Source: Aculops lycopersici
Lineage: Eukaryota; Arthropoda; Arachnida; Trombidiformes; Eriophyidae
Length of the DNA: 64,000 bases
Reading direction: 5' to 3'
Assembly: GCA_015350385.1 (NCBI GenBank)
Contig: WNKI01000001.1
Location: 11,099,302 to 11,163,301 of the forward strand
Both the position numbers and the translations under genes were made by a program. Positions 55,629-64,000 of the stretch are shown here, piece by piece. How positions within the stretch are numbered: the first letter of the stretch is position 1; the number at the start of each line of letters is the position of its first letter. The notes under the pieces were generated by a model. The model saw only the letters and a list, made by a program, of their open reading frames with translations, searched no databases and had not been told where the DNA came from.

Positions 55629-56879
55629 ATGCTCTCAAATGCTCGTCGAGTTTTAATCGATGCCGTGGATAATCTGGCACCCGTCTCGAGGGTGGCTGTT
55701 TATTTGAGAGCAGGTTCAAGGTATGAGCCAGATGAGGTTCCAGGCATCTCGCACTATGTCAGGGCCTGTGCTGGTCTCACCACCCAAAACTCATCTCAAT
55801 TCGGCATTACCAGACACACGGAGCGTGCTGGAGCCTCATTCAAGGTTACCTCAGATAGGGAATACATTGTTTATCGAATGGACTGTCTACGCGACAAACT
55901 AAGTTATGTTTTAGGATTTATTGATGACACTATTCACAAACCAGAATTTAGATCCTGGGAATTACATGATACTGTCCGCGACAGGCTCAAGGAAGATCTA
56001 AGAAGATACAAGAACAATCAAATGCTGGTTGCAAACGAGGCAATGCACAAGGCTGCCTACCGTGGTGGTCTCGCCCACTCAACCTTCATACCTGAGCATC
56101 AGATTGAGAAGATCAAGAACACAGATTGCTTCGACTTTGTCCAGAAAAACTTTGTCTTGGACAGAATGAGCTTTGTTGGCTTGGGTGTCGACAAGAATGA
56201 GTTGCAAAATATCATCGAGGAGAGATTTAGCCTAAACGACTCACCCTACAAAGGAGTCACCGGTGAAACGCGTTACGTCGGAGGCGAAGCCCGTATTCAA
56301 GCCGACTTTCCCTGCACGATGGTAAACTTTGTCGTTCAGGGTAGCCCATTGGTCGACACAAAGAGTGTTGCTGCCCTAGAACTGATCGCAACTCTACTCG
56401 GAGGTTCGCACCAACGATTTCTCAAGTACGGCGATGGGCCGCAAAAAAGTCTCTCGTGTCAGATGCGAGGACTATCCCCACAAATCAAGTCATCAGTGAT
56501 CAACATCAACCACACTGACACCGGCCTGTTCGGTTTCTCAATTGTCGGCCCCAACAAGTACATGATGCAAGCCACTAAGGATGCAGTGAACCACGTCAAG
56601 TCAGTTATGACATCAATGAAGGAAGACGATCTAAAAGCTGCTAAGAAGGCGCTGAAGGCTCGCGCAATGATCACAGGTGAGAACCAAGACCTAGTCTTCG
56701 AATCGATGGCCAGAAGATATGCCGCTGGTCTGACCAACCAGATGCCATTGGACCATGTAGACAAGATGACCCTGAAGGATGTTCAAGGAGTCGTAGGAAA
56801 CCTACTCAAGAGTAAGCCGACGATTGCAGCAATCGGAAACCCAAGATTTGTGCCCTACCTGGATGAGCTAGACTCTTAG
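55629..56879 (+). CDS. UQCRC2: Cytochrome bc1 complex subunit 2 (UQCRC2), N-terminus short
   Basis: 416 codons, an M16-peptidase-like core protein: NLAPVSRVAVYLRAGSRYE, YIVYRMDCLRDKL, ELHDTVRDRLKEDL, NEAMHKAAYRGGL, FVGLGVDKNELQ, YVGGEARIQAD, GLFGFSIVGPN and a C-terminal NPRFVPYLDEL. As in other core 2 proteins the zinc motif HxxEH is absent. Core proteins face the matrix side of complex III. Family members start with a mitochondrial presequence and about 20 more residues, but here the first Met aligns just inside the mature domain. The bases before it read AEVQ in the +1 frame (GCC GAG GTG CAA), which is the expected residue context. One extra A in the AAAA at 55626-55629, or a missed upstream exon, could explain this. 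Confidence 0.9.
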   Translation: MLSNARRVLIDAVDNLAPVSRVAVYLRAGSRYEPDEVPGISHYVRACAGLTTQNSSQFGITRHTERAGASFKVTSDREYIVYRMDCLRDKLSYVLGFIDDTIHKPEFRSWELHDTVRDRLKEDLRRYKNNQMLVANEAMHKAAYRGGLAHSTFIPEHQIEKIKNTDCFDFVQKNFVLDRMSFVGLGVDKNELQNIIEERFSLNDSPYKGVTGETRYVGGEARIQADFPCTMVNFVVQGSPLVDTKSVAALELIATLLGGSHQRFLKYGDGPQKSLSCQMRGLSPQIKSSVININHTDTGLFGFSIVGPNKYMMQATKDAVNHVKSVMTSMKEDDLKAAKKALKARAMITGENQDLVFESMARRYAAGLTNQMPLDHVDKMTLKDVQGVVGNLLKSKPTIAAIGNPRFVPYLDELDS

Positions 56880-57090
56880 ATTGAGCGAGAGAGGAAATGT
56901 TATTATGCAGATGATGTATGTATGTTGTCTTTTACTGTTATTATGTTTATCATTTTTATTATTACTATCATTATGAGTAATGAATAATATTAATGTTCCA
57001 GCAATGACAAGGGAGAACATCGTCATCATTGTAAATAATTTGTTAATTAGCGAGTGATCTTTAAAATTATCATCAATCTATTACATTACA
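56880..57090. other. Convergent 3' spacer, UQCRC2 / zinc-finger gene
   Basis: 211 bp, very AT-rich. TTTATT at 56955-56960 gives AATAAA on the minus strand for the zinc-finger gene. Confidence 0.5.
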
Positions 57091-57603
57091 TTAATACATT
57101 TGTTTCTCGTTTCCGCGCTCATCGCCAACCTCAGTTTTCATGCTCAATCTCTTCTTACACCACTTGATATGACTATGTAGGTTTGCCTTCGTTTTCCACT
57201 TATCCTCGCCGCAAATCTCACATCTATAAGTTTGACGTTTCATGGCCGGACACATGTGCAAGGCGATACCGAGGGGACCAGAAAATAGGCCACCGCAAAG
57301 ACGACAAATAGGCTCTCCTATGACGTCCTTGATACCCTCTCGCTCGGCAAGCTTCTTGAACTCCTCCTCGGTCATTGTGATCGACAAACCGTAAACTGGC
57401 TCTGGACTCTCTGATTGTGATAAGTCCATTGGATCCTTGTTCATGTGTTCGCGGTAGCTAGTGTTTCTAACTACATTGATATGTTGCGCCGACATAGCCA
57501 TTAGAGCCTTCACTGCCTGTAGCTCAGAATGTCGATTTGGCCCCTTGAGCTTAAGCTTGATGTTCCTGAACTCATTTTCTGTTTCTTGTTCGCTTTGATA
57601 CAT
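57091..57603 (-). CDS. Small two-zinc-finger protein, function unknown
   Basis: 170 codons from ATG 57603. Residues 1-95 are charged and Q/E/S-rich with no fold evident. Two adjacent zinc-binding modules follow. The first is C100-x2-C103-x12-H116-x-C118 (CRLCGGLFSGPLGIALHMC). The second is C128-x2-C131-x11-H143/H145-x3-C149 (CEICGEDKWKTKANLHSHIK then WC). Spacing is close to, but not, classical C2H2; the last ligand is Cys. The C-terminus is basic then acidic. No membrane segment or signal peptide. I do not recognise a family; nucleic-acid or protein binding is a guess. It is convergent with UQCRC2. Confidence 0.7.
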   Translation of the reverse strand: MYQSEQETENEFRNIKLKLKGPNRHSELQAVKALMAMSAQHINVVRNTSYREHMNKDPMDLSQSESPEPVYGLSITMTEEEFKKLAEREGIKDVIGEPICRLCGGLFSGPLGIALHMCPAMKRQTYRCEICGEDKWKTKANLHSHIKWCKKRLSMKTEVGDERGNEKQMY

Positions 57604-58939
57604 GTTGCTTGCTTGTCTAGATTGTTCTTATCTAGTTGCGATATTGTTGATCATAAATTATGGTTACACTGGGTTCCTCTTGTTGCTTCACTTTTTGGCG
57701 CCCCTTTTCTTGTGTAGGGCTTGTGGCAGTGGTAATAATCAGTTAATAAAGGTCTGGATTTTTGTATAAGATGACTAGATAGGTTGACCTTCTTTGGTGA
57801 CTAGAAGACAAAAATTTTACGAATTGACAGCCACGATAAAGAGCAGTGGCGCTATGATGCAATAGTGGTGATATAATGGTGACGGCGATTCGCGAAGAGG
57901 TTATGGCGCCGCAAGTCGCTAGTGCACATCTGATCGCCAGACTCCTTTTTGGAGATGGGCGAGTTCCAACTGACGCTCATATATTACTGGTATTCTCGAT
58001 ATTTGCACAATGGAACCGCGCAACCAAGAATTGTAGTCATCGAGGGGGAAGCGGAAATCAGGCGAGCCATTAGGTGAGCTGGTACTTCTCTGTTGCGTGC
58101 CCCACTCTCCAGTTACGTGGTCCGCTGGTTGCTCGTTCGGCAGCAGCAGTAGACATCGATGGTTGCGCCAACACCATCGCCGCTTCCTTTGCATCAGTCT
58201 CACTGTAGTGGCTGTTGCATTTCCATTGTTGCTGCGGCTGCGCCCAGGTTACACTCGAAGTTCGAACAATTACCCAACAAAAACAGGAATCAACTAATCC
58301 GTCGAGCGGCGACGGTGGTCGCGCGCGCCACGAGCACTTACTGGTCACATAGATGACCGTGACCGTGGCTCTCTGTATGAGTAGCAGCTGCTGTAAGGAG
58401 CCAGCCAGCCGCCATTGTATCTTATATGGGACATAGCAGTCCAGATTGAATTGCTTCAGTCTACTTTCCTTTGAAGACAGTGGAAGGCAACACTCTGCAG
58501 TGGTGTGGCCAGTTAAGTTTAATGTCCACTATGCGACCATCATGCTCCCCGAATGACGATAGATATTTGGGGAAATTCTACTGCTCGCTTCTGCAACTCG
58601 CAGTCCAACTCATTCAAATAGATGCCTGTGTCTTGAATCTGGAGAAATTTGGACAATGTAAAAGCTCATCAAACAGAGACTTTCGTGTGCGCGTGCAATT
58701 TCATTTTTACAATGTGCGCAAGCATGACACCCATCTAGCGGCGGACTAGCCGCAACGACGTCGACGGGTACGAGGGAATCGACTGCGACCGCACGAATCA
58801 TTGCGCTCTCCTAGCGTTGCCATGCTCACAAGTGCAAAATACTGACTGCATATTGCTCCTTTCTTTGCATGCAATGTAATATTATTAGTATCATAGATGC
58901 TTGATAGCTATTGATGATTGTTCTATTGTTTAACTGGAC
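57604..58939. promoter_or_regulatory. Divergent spacer, zinc-finger gene / orphan gene
   Basis: 1.34 kb with no recognised coding sequence. The middle (58070-58400) is GC-richer with CAG/CTG-type triplets that open short frames on both strands. It presumably holds both promoters. Confidence 0.4.
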
Positions 58940-60601
58940 ATGATGTCGGCCCAAGCTGAAAAACTCCAAATGGAACCTGAATACCTCAAGAGGTACGGTA
59001 TCAATCCTGACCTATTTCGACCGGTGATTAGCAAGAGCATAATATCCACAACGACAACAACTAGCACCAGTGTTAATATTAAGCGACATCACAGCAATGA
59101 TTCATTCGAAAATGTCGAACCACTTCCAGTGCAGGCTAAAATTCCATCCCCAGATCTCTCGAACAAATCTGTGGAGGCTGATACGTCTTTCACAACTCAG
59201 AGTCCTAAGAAAAAACCTGCACTAGATCGCCTTAGAAACTGTCTACTAAGGAAGGGAAAATTCAAGAATGCAGGCTTAACCAAAGGTAGCCTAACTGCTT
59301 ATCATTCACGTGTTGCCAAAGACTGTCAATATGCCCGGAGGTTGATACAATTGTTTGAGAACGAACTCTTAAGCAAGTCACAAGCAACCGAATTTGTTCA
59401 TGGGGGCAAGAAATACCTAGCTATTGCATGTCTATCTACAGTGAGAATTTTCGAGTTTACTAGAGGCGAATACTCTGAAGCCAAACGAATTCCTGATAGA
59501 TACATGAAACTATCCTCAAACATCATAACTTGTATCCATTTCGATGATAACAAATTATACATTGCCTACTTATGGGGAAACACCACAGACAATGTTTCGA
59601 AGGATGATGTTCGCAAGCCATACATCGAAGTACGCGATCTTAATGGAGATTTGAAGGAAGCTCCAATCTACACCGACTATCCCATCAAATCTATGCAATC
59701 CGACCAAGATTTCACTTACTACATCACAACTGCCGACACTATTCATGCACACCCAAAAACAATGTTCTATCCCTCGCGCTACAACCTTAACCCCATAATT
59801 TCTGCTAATGACCCTGTCATTTCATATATAGTACGACCTGTAGTGGACACGCTCAACACTACAATGCTTACAGTTGCAACTACCAAGAGAGAAATTCTCA
59901 TCGGCCGAGTAACAAATCTACCAAGAGACACTAAAGATATCAGAGTGTTTCGCTTCGACGACAAGTTTAGGGATCGATCCGAGATTACGGGTTCTCATTA
60001 CATGCCCGAAATGAACAAGCTCATCATAATACGCCGAGTTGAACAATCCATGACAAAAGAAAATGATGAAAATAACGAAGAAGACTGGCACCCAACTAGT
60101 ACTTCTATAAGTAAAAGGGGACCGGTGCAAAGCTTGATTTCCATCGGGTCAATACAGAGGCTCTCAAGTGAAGTAGAATATTTCGTTCATGAGTTGACAC
60201 TCACATTCCATCACAATATCATACAAACAAGAGTGAACAATAAGAAGCTTTATGTCCATGGACAGATGGATGACTTATCGAAGGAAACTGAGATCATTTG
60301 CATTGATCTTAATGCATGTCAACTCGATTGGGTCACCTATGCGCATATAGCCAACAACATGATGAGCGAACCGCATTTTAATCTGTTCTGTCATGACAAC
60401 CAAGTCGTCAAAGTGAGAAATTACAATGAGATAGAGCATTTCTACGTGACAAGAAGCAATGCTTGCGACGAATGCTCGTTAACTTTTGCAACTAAAGAAG
60501 ATTTAGACCACCATCTGGATAAGGATTTGCATCCTCCGTGTCAACTCAAGTTCGAGATCCTCGTCAACAGGTCGCTTAGCGACACGTTCTGTGAATTTTA
60601 A
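58940..60601 (+). CDS. Unrecognised 553-residue protein with C-terminal C2H2 finger
   Basis: One exon starting at a double ATG (MMSAQAEKLQ). Residues 1-95 are disordered (T/S/K-rich). Residues ~100-500 look globular with alternating short beta-like stretches (YLAIACLSTVRIFEF, IITCIHFDDNKLYIAYL, YIEVRDLNG, EIICIDLNACQLDWV), a pattern compatible with a beta-propeller although no WD or kelch signature is present. A zinc finger closes the protein: C509-x2-C512-x12-H525-x5-H531 (CDECSLTFATKEDLDHH). No signal peptide or membrane helix. I cannot name it. Its stop lies only 35 bp from the convergent eIF6 stop, and the nearest + strand AATAAA (about 60884) lies inside eIF6. Confidence 0.75.
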   Translation: MMSAQAEKLQMEPEYLKRYGINPDLFRPVISKSIISTTTTTSTSVNIKRHHSNDSFENVEPLPVQAKIPSPDLSNKSVEADTSFTTQSPKKKPALDRLRNCLLRKGKFKNAGLTKGSLTAYHSRVAKDCQYARRLIQLFENELLSKSQATEFVHGGKKYLAIACLSTVRIFEFTRGEYSEAKRIPDRYMKLSSNIITCIHFDDNKLYIAYLWGNTTDNVSKDDVRKPYIEVRDLNGDLKEAPIYTDYPIKSMQSDQDFTYYITTADTIHAHPKTMFYPSRYNLNPIISANDPVISYIVRPVVDTLNTTMLTVATTKREILIGRVTNLPRDTKDIRVFRFDDKFRDRSEITGSHYMPEMNKLIIIRRVEQSMTKENDENNEEDWHPTSTSISKRGPVQSLISIGSIQRLSSEVEYFVHELTLTFHHNIIQTRVNNKKLYVHGQMDDLSKETEIICIDLNACQLDWVTYAHIANNMMSEPHFNLFCHDNQVVKVRNYNEIEHFYVTRSNACDECSLTFATKEDLDHHLDKDLHPPCQLKFEILVNRSLSDTFCEF

Positions 60602-60636
60602 TTGATTCTCTGGTGGTCTGTAATTTAAATCCTACC

Positions 60637-61365
60637 TCAAGTTGCAGCATTGAAATCAGTTTGGAAGAATTGTTGACCTTGTGCGGATTCATTGATTTTG
60701 AATATAGTCTCGATAAGAGATAGCTCGGTTGCTGTGGTATCTAAGCCGCAGAATGCATTGTAATCATTCACGACTAAACCTGCGCCCACAAGATCCGACC
60801 CTCTATTGACAGTACCGGCCACTAGGGGAACCTGAAGCAACGATGATAGTTCATTCTGGTGCTCGACGTTCGTTCTTGGATGTAATAAACCGCCTTGATT
60901 TGATAGCGAACAATAGGTGCCAACAAGTACATTCTCTGCAATTGTCTGTCTAAATGTCTCTATTTTGAGCACATCTGTTAATATTTCCTCGGTTTCTCTA
61001 TCTAAGTCTGGATGTACAATACCAACGTAGTCGTTACATGCAACAACATTACCCAATGCACTTAGTCTTTCTTCAACACGTTGTATCTTCACAGAATCTG
61101 GAAGTGAATTCCTTAAATGTTGCAACTCTTGATCTGTTGTGGAATTGGGAACTAGTAAACCATGTCGATTGCCAACCGTCAACCGACCAATAATTCGACA
61201 ACCGGCAATGGATGCATGTATTACTGGTATAACATCGCTAAGTTCACTTTCGATCACACTGTAAAAGTTTTCACTGCCTCCGATGGCAACAAGGCAGTAG
61301 GTATTTGTTAATTTTGCAAAAACACCCACCTCGTTGTTTCCGTCAAATTGAACGCGCATCGCCAT
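60637..61365 (-). CDS. eIF6: Eukaryotic translation initiation factor 6
   Basis: 242 codons from the ATG at 61363-61365 (MAMRVQFDGNNEVG); an upstream frame extension of 21 codons is not conserved. It is a five-fold pseudosymmetric pentein protein: FAKLTNTYCLVAIGGSENFY, VIHASIAGCRIIGRL, GNRHGLLVPNSTTDQEL, VEERLSALGNVVACNDYVG, VHPDLDRETEEIL, SNQGGLLHP, LSSLLQVPLVAGTVNRGS and NAFCGLDTTATEL are all intact. eIF6 binds nascent 60S subunits in nucleolus and cytosol and keeps them from joining 40S until SBDS/EFL1 release it. It is divergent from SAMM50 (474 bp between ATGs). Confidence 0.97.
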   Translation of the reverse strand: MAMRVQFDGNNEVGVFAKLTNTYCLVAIGGSENFYSVIESELSDVIPVIHASIAGCRIIGRLTVGNRHGLLVPNSTTDQELQHLRNSLPDSVKIQRVEERLSALGNVVACNDYVGIVHPDLDRETEEILTDVLKIETFRQTIAENVLVGTYCSLSNQGGLLHPRTNVEHQNELSSLLQVPLVAGTVNRGSDLVGAGLVVNDYNAFCGLDTTATELSLIETIFKINESAQGQQFFQTDFNAAT

Positions 61366-61839
61366 CTCGAGAATATGTAATAAATTTAATCTTTCTGCTT
61401 TGATGCAATTAGTGGATTGTTTGATCAATTTGTTATCTTGAAGAATATGTAGTAGTTTAAATTTTAGATCTTTGTGAGGGTGAGAGTAACCATGTGCTCA
61501 CGTAGAACACGCACGCTTCCATCATGGAGGCTCCAATGGAATAGCTCCAATCTGGCTATCGCTCAGCCCGTGGGACCAATGCGAAAACAGAGAACATTGG
61601 CGCGCGACACGAGATTGGTATTGTTTATTTCCAAAAGGTATCAAGCTGATATATAAAATTATTATAAGAAAGCCTTAAAATAGGTTGTGTTCAAAACTAT
61701 TATAAGCCGCAAAAAGCTTTAGTACATCTTCCGCATCTTTATGATTTTATGATATTGCTCGCGCCTAGGAGGATATTGCATGCATCTAGCGAGATTGGGT
61801 ATCCCAAATTAAATGTGATTGACTTCTATATAATTAATT
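61366..61839. promoter_or_regulatory. Divergent promoter region, eIF6 / SAMM50
   Basis: 474 bp between opposite start codons, AT-rich. CTATATAATTAATT lies immediately before the SAMM50 ATG. No coding sequence is seen. Confidence 0.5.
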
Positions 61840-63195
61840 ATGGAATCTGATAGTTCAACGCCATCACAGCCATCTGAAGACGCGTCCCAAACGGGACCAT
61901 TGGAAAGCTTCAGAATCGGAGATATCAGCTTCCAAGGCGCCAGGAGGACAAAACCCTCTGTATTAGCCAAAATTGTTGGAGAACTCTTCTCTGTGAAAAC
62001 GCTTTCAGATTTTCAAGAAAGAGCAATTCGTGTCAAAGATAAGCTGAATTCGCTTGATGCATTCTCAGACATCAATATCGAAGTAGACCTAATCGAGGAT
62101 GGACGTGATGAAAACTTTCGTGTCACCTTCGTAGTGCAGGAAAAGGGTCGCATTAGAGGAAAGACGCAAGTTACAGTGGATAACCAATCCTCTGCCAAGC
62201 CTTCTCTTGAGTTGGGGATGCCAAATCTATCAGGCATCGGTGATTCAATCACTCTTTCTTCGTATTATAGCAAAAATCTGTATTCCGGTGAGTGCCGATA
62301 CTCGGTGCCAATAACACCCTGGCGCAAGTTTTGGAATCCAACATACTCACTAACATATAGTCAATATGAGTGGGATCATCTATCAAGTGGACTCGACCAA
62401 CAGGATAGATCTATCATTAATCAAGTGAATTTTGTATCAATGCCAAATCTGAGACACTCAATCAGTCTTGAAAACGTATGGCGATATATCAAGTCGAGCT
62501 CCATGGGAACTCCTATTGACATACGAGGACAATGTGGCCATTCTTTAAAGACTTCCTTGAAACATGTGGTCACTTGGGATAATAGATCAGATAATTTTCC
62601 ACATCAAGGTACCTTGGCCAAACTAATCACTGAGATGGCCAAGATTGATGGCGATACATTTTCACGCCACGAAGCTCATCTACAATTGAACACTCAGATC
62701 TCACCTGGCTTGTTGCTCCAGTGCAACATTCTGGCCGGTACTTTGCTAGGGGCTCAAAAGTTTAACATTTGTGATAAATTTTTCCTTGGGGGCCCTCTCA
62801 ATATTCGCGGCTCCAGGCACCAGTGTGTAGGACCAAGTATACGAAATTATCCCCTTGGTGCCTCATCCTTTGCCTTGGCGGGTGTCCATCTCTACCCGAA
62901 ACTACCTTATATTAGCTCAAAATCCTCAGTTCATACCATAATTAGGCCCCATATCTTCTATAATATTGGAACTATTGGTGAAATCAGCGATTTATGGCGA
63001 GTAAATAGTCGAGATGGACTCGTTAGGGAAGCTCTAATCTTTAGGGATAGCCTCCGTCACTCTTGTGGATTTGGATTGGTAATGTGCTGGGGTGATTTCC
63101 GCTTCGAAACCAACTATTGCATACCTCTCCGATTCAAAAGTGGGGATTCTTACTCGCGAGGATACCAGTATGGCTTCGGACTGTCATATAAATGA
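61840..63195 (+). CDS. SAMM50: SAMM50/Sam50, mitochondrial outer-membrane beta-barrel insertase
   Basis: 451 codons, one exon. A short S/T-rich N-terminus is followed by one POTRA domain (about residues 25-110: FRIGDISFQGARRTK, LDAFSDINIEVDL, VTFVVQEKG). A 16-strand Omp85 barrel (about 125-451) follows, with GMPNLSGIGDSI, SLENVWRYIK, SLKHVVTWDNRSDNFPHQG, FFLGGPLNIRGSR (the conserved IRG lid-loop motif) and the C-terminal beta-signal SRGYQYGFGLSYK. Sam50 inserts porin, Tom40 and other barrels, and links to MICOS. Length matches the family. It is convergent with MFSD10 (203 bp). Confidence 0.96.
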   Translation: MESDSSTPSQPSEDASQTGPLESFRIGDISFQGARRTKPSVLAKIVGELFSVKTLSDFQERAIRVKDKLNSLDAFSDINIEVDLIEDGRDENFRVTFVVQEKGRIRGKTQVTVDNQSSAKPSLELGMPNLSGIGDSITLSSYYSKNLYSGECRYSVPITPWRKFWNPTYSLTYSQYEWDHLSSGLDQQDRSIINQVNFVSMPNLRHSISLENVWRYIKSSSMGTPIDIRGQCGHSLKTSLKHVVTWDNRSDNFPHQGTLAKLITEMAKIDGDTFSRHEAHLQLNTQISPGLLLQCNILAGTLLGAQKFNICDKFFLGGPLNIRGSRHQCVGPSIRNYPLGASSFALAGVHLYPKLPYISSKSSVHTIIRPHIFYNIGTIGEISDLWRVNSRDGLVREALIFRDSLRHSCGFGLVMCWGDFRFETNYCIPLRFKSGDSYSRGYQYGFGLSYK

Positions 63196-63398
63196 ATTGC
63201 CTTGAAGGTTAAATCTAGATTCTATCTGAAATATCTCACTAGTCAATGGGAATATTGTATCTTCTGTTTAGAGCCCATGAAAACTATTGCGAAGTTAATG
63301 TTATAAATTAGATAAAGGACAACCAAAATTTATTTCCTAATGTAAGAATATTACATTTTATTAGATTTAAATCACATTTATAAGAATATAATTCATTG
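63196..63398. other. Convergent 3' spacer, SAMM50 / MFSD10
   Basis: AT-rich. A TTTATT at about 63328-63333 supplies a minus-strand AATAAA about 65 bp beyond the MFSD10 stop. Confidence 0.45.
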
Positions 63399-64000
63399 TC
63401 AACTGGCTTTAGCCAGTGGCTCTTTAAATTCAACGATCCGCTTCTTTGATAAATTCAATCTTGAGCATAGGTTCTTCATCAAATAAAAAGGTAGAATTAA
63501 TGCTAGGGCGCCAAAGATGTAGCACATCATAGGACCAAATGTCCAAAATAGTAACGAAGCTAGACATGGACCTAGAGCTCGAGCTAGAGCACCAATAGAT
63601 CTAAACGTGCCCATTGTGACTCCCTTGGATTCCACCGGACAATAAGTGGATACTATAGTTGTAAGGCATGGTACAACTATTGATGAAGACATTGAGTATA
63701 ATATCAGTGAGTAGTAGATTTGACTAACACTTGTTGAGAGACCCATAATGATGAATGAAGGTATAATGAGCGCGAGTCCAACTAGAGCAATAAGTGGCTC
63801 TCGGCCGCCTTCGATTCTTCTGATGTAACCTCCTTGAATTATGGCCATTAGAAGCCCGGAGAAAAGGTATAATTTGCCTTGATCCATGGATGAGAATCCA
63901 AATCTGATATGTGTCAAAAAGGATAGTGTGAATTCTAGACCAGAGTAGAATAATAAGTAGTAGAAATAAATTTGTCCGGTACTTTGTAGAACCTTATTAT
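63399..64000 (-). CDS. MFSD10: MFSD10-like major facilitator transporter, C-terminal part
   Basis: The frame runs unbroken from the window edge to the TGA at 63399-63401, so the gene begins outside. The visible ~200 residues hold the last helices of an MFS protein: YYLLFYSGLEFTLSFLTH, FSSMDQGKLYLFSGLLMAII then QGGYIRR, SLILYSMSSSIVVPCLTTIV, the KGVTMGTFRSIGALARALGP motif and a final LILPFYLMKNL helix. These match the C-terminal half of MFSD10 (TETRAN), an organic-anion efflux carrier related to bacterial TetA. Substrate in this animal is unknown. Confidence 0.88.
   Translation of the reverse strand, partial: NKVLQSTGQIYFYYLLFYSGLEFTLSFLTHIRFGFSSMDQGKLYLFSGLLMAIIQGGYIRRIEGGREPLIALVGLALIIPSFIIMGLSTSVSQIYYSLILYSMSSSIVVPCLTTIVSTYCPVESKGVTMGTFRSIGALARALGPCLASLLFWTFGPMMCYIFGALALILPFYLMKNLCSRLNLSKKRIVEFKEPLAKAS

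Noticed and set aside
1..64000. CRISPR arrays, prokaryotic operons, insertion sequences, integrated viral genes
   Set aside because: None seen; all recognised genes are eukaryotic, and the tandem repeats lack spacer structure.

Overview
The window is animal nuclear DNA, most likely from an arthropod. It carries orthologues of AF10/Alhambra, calbindin-32, MAD2, a syntaxin 7/12, ARID1/Osa, the AP180-family protein Lap, UQCRC2, eIF6 and SAMM50. Long Q-, N-, H- and S-rich tracts and the calbindin-32 exon layout fit arthropods. Almost every gene is one uninterrupted reading frame. Intronless conserved genes with very short intergenic spacers, in DNA that is not AT-extreme, recall the intron-poor genomes of gall and rust mites (Eriophyoidea). 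That assignment is inference only.

Layout. 1-13.7 kb: the 3' end of an ARID4-like gene (+), an orphan N/Q-rich gene (-), an intronless AF10/Alhambra gene (-), a 2.9 kb spacer holding a GA/GAC microsatellite and an assembly gap, and a 1656-codon single-pass membrane protein (-) that resembles the calcium-channel-beta regulator CBARP. 13.7-19.7 kb: gene-free DNA that includes a degenerate tandem repeat array of about 3 kb. 19.7-39.2 kb: one calbindin-32 gene in five exons, with introns of 12.6 kb and 5.3 kb. It is the only clearly spliced gene seen. 39.9-64 kb: gene-dense, intron-free DNA with genes SLC26 (+), MAD2 (-), URB1 C-terminal (+), syntaxin (-), ARID1 C-terminal (+), Lap (+), PLPBP (-), UQCRC2 (+), zinc finger (-), orphan (+), eIF6 (-), SAMM50 (+) and MFSD10 (-, cut by the window end). 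Nearly all form tail-to-tail pairs separated by 35-253 bp, alternating with head-to-head pairs that share promoter-sized spacers.

The genes do not form one pathway. They are mostly housekeeping: chromatin (ARID4, AF10, ARID1), ribosome biogenesis (URB1, eIF6), mitochondria (UQCRC2, SAMM50), endocytosis and membrane fusion (Lap, syntaxin), mitosis (MAD2), PLP homeostasis, and neuronal calcium handling (calbindin-32, perhaps the CBARP-like protein).

The most unusual signals are: (i) C-terminal-only versions of ARID1 (no ARID domain) and URB1; (ii) an SLC26 protein with a roughly 500-residue disordered N-terminus; (iii) a degenerate repeat family whose copies share peptide-level similarity and include a roughly 320 bp near-identical tract; (iv) the alternating convergent/divergent gene order. 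Assembly gaps lie at 7743-7900 and 42037-42113; the second interrupts SLC26.
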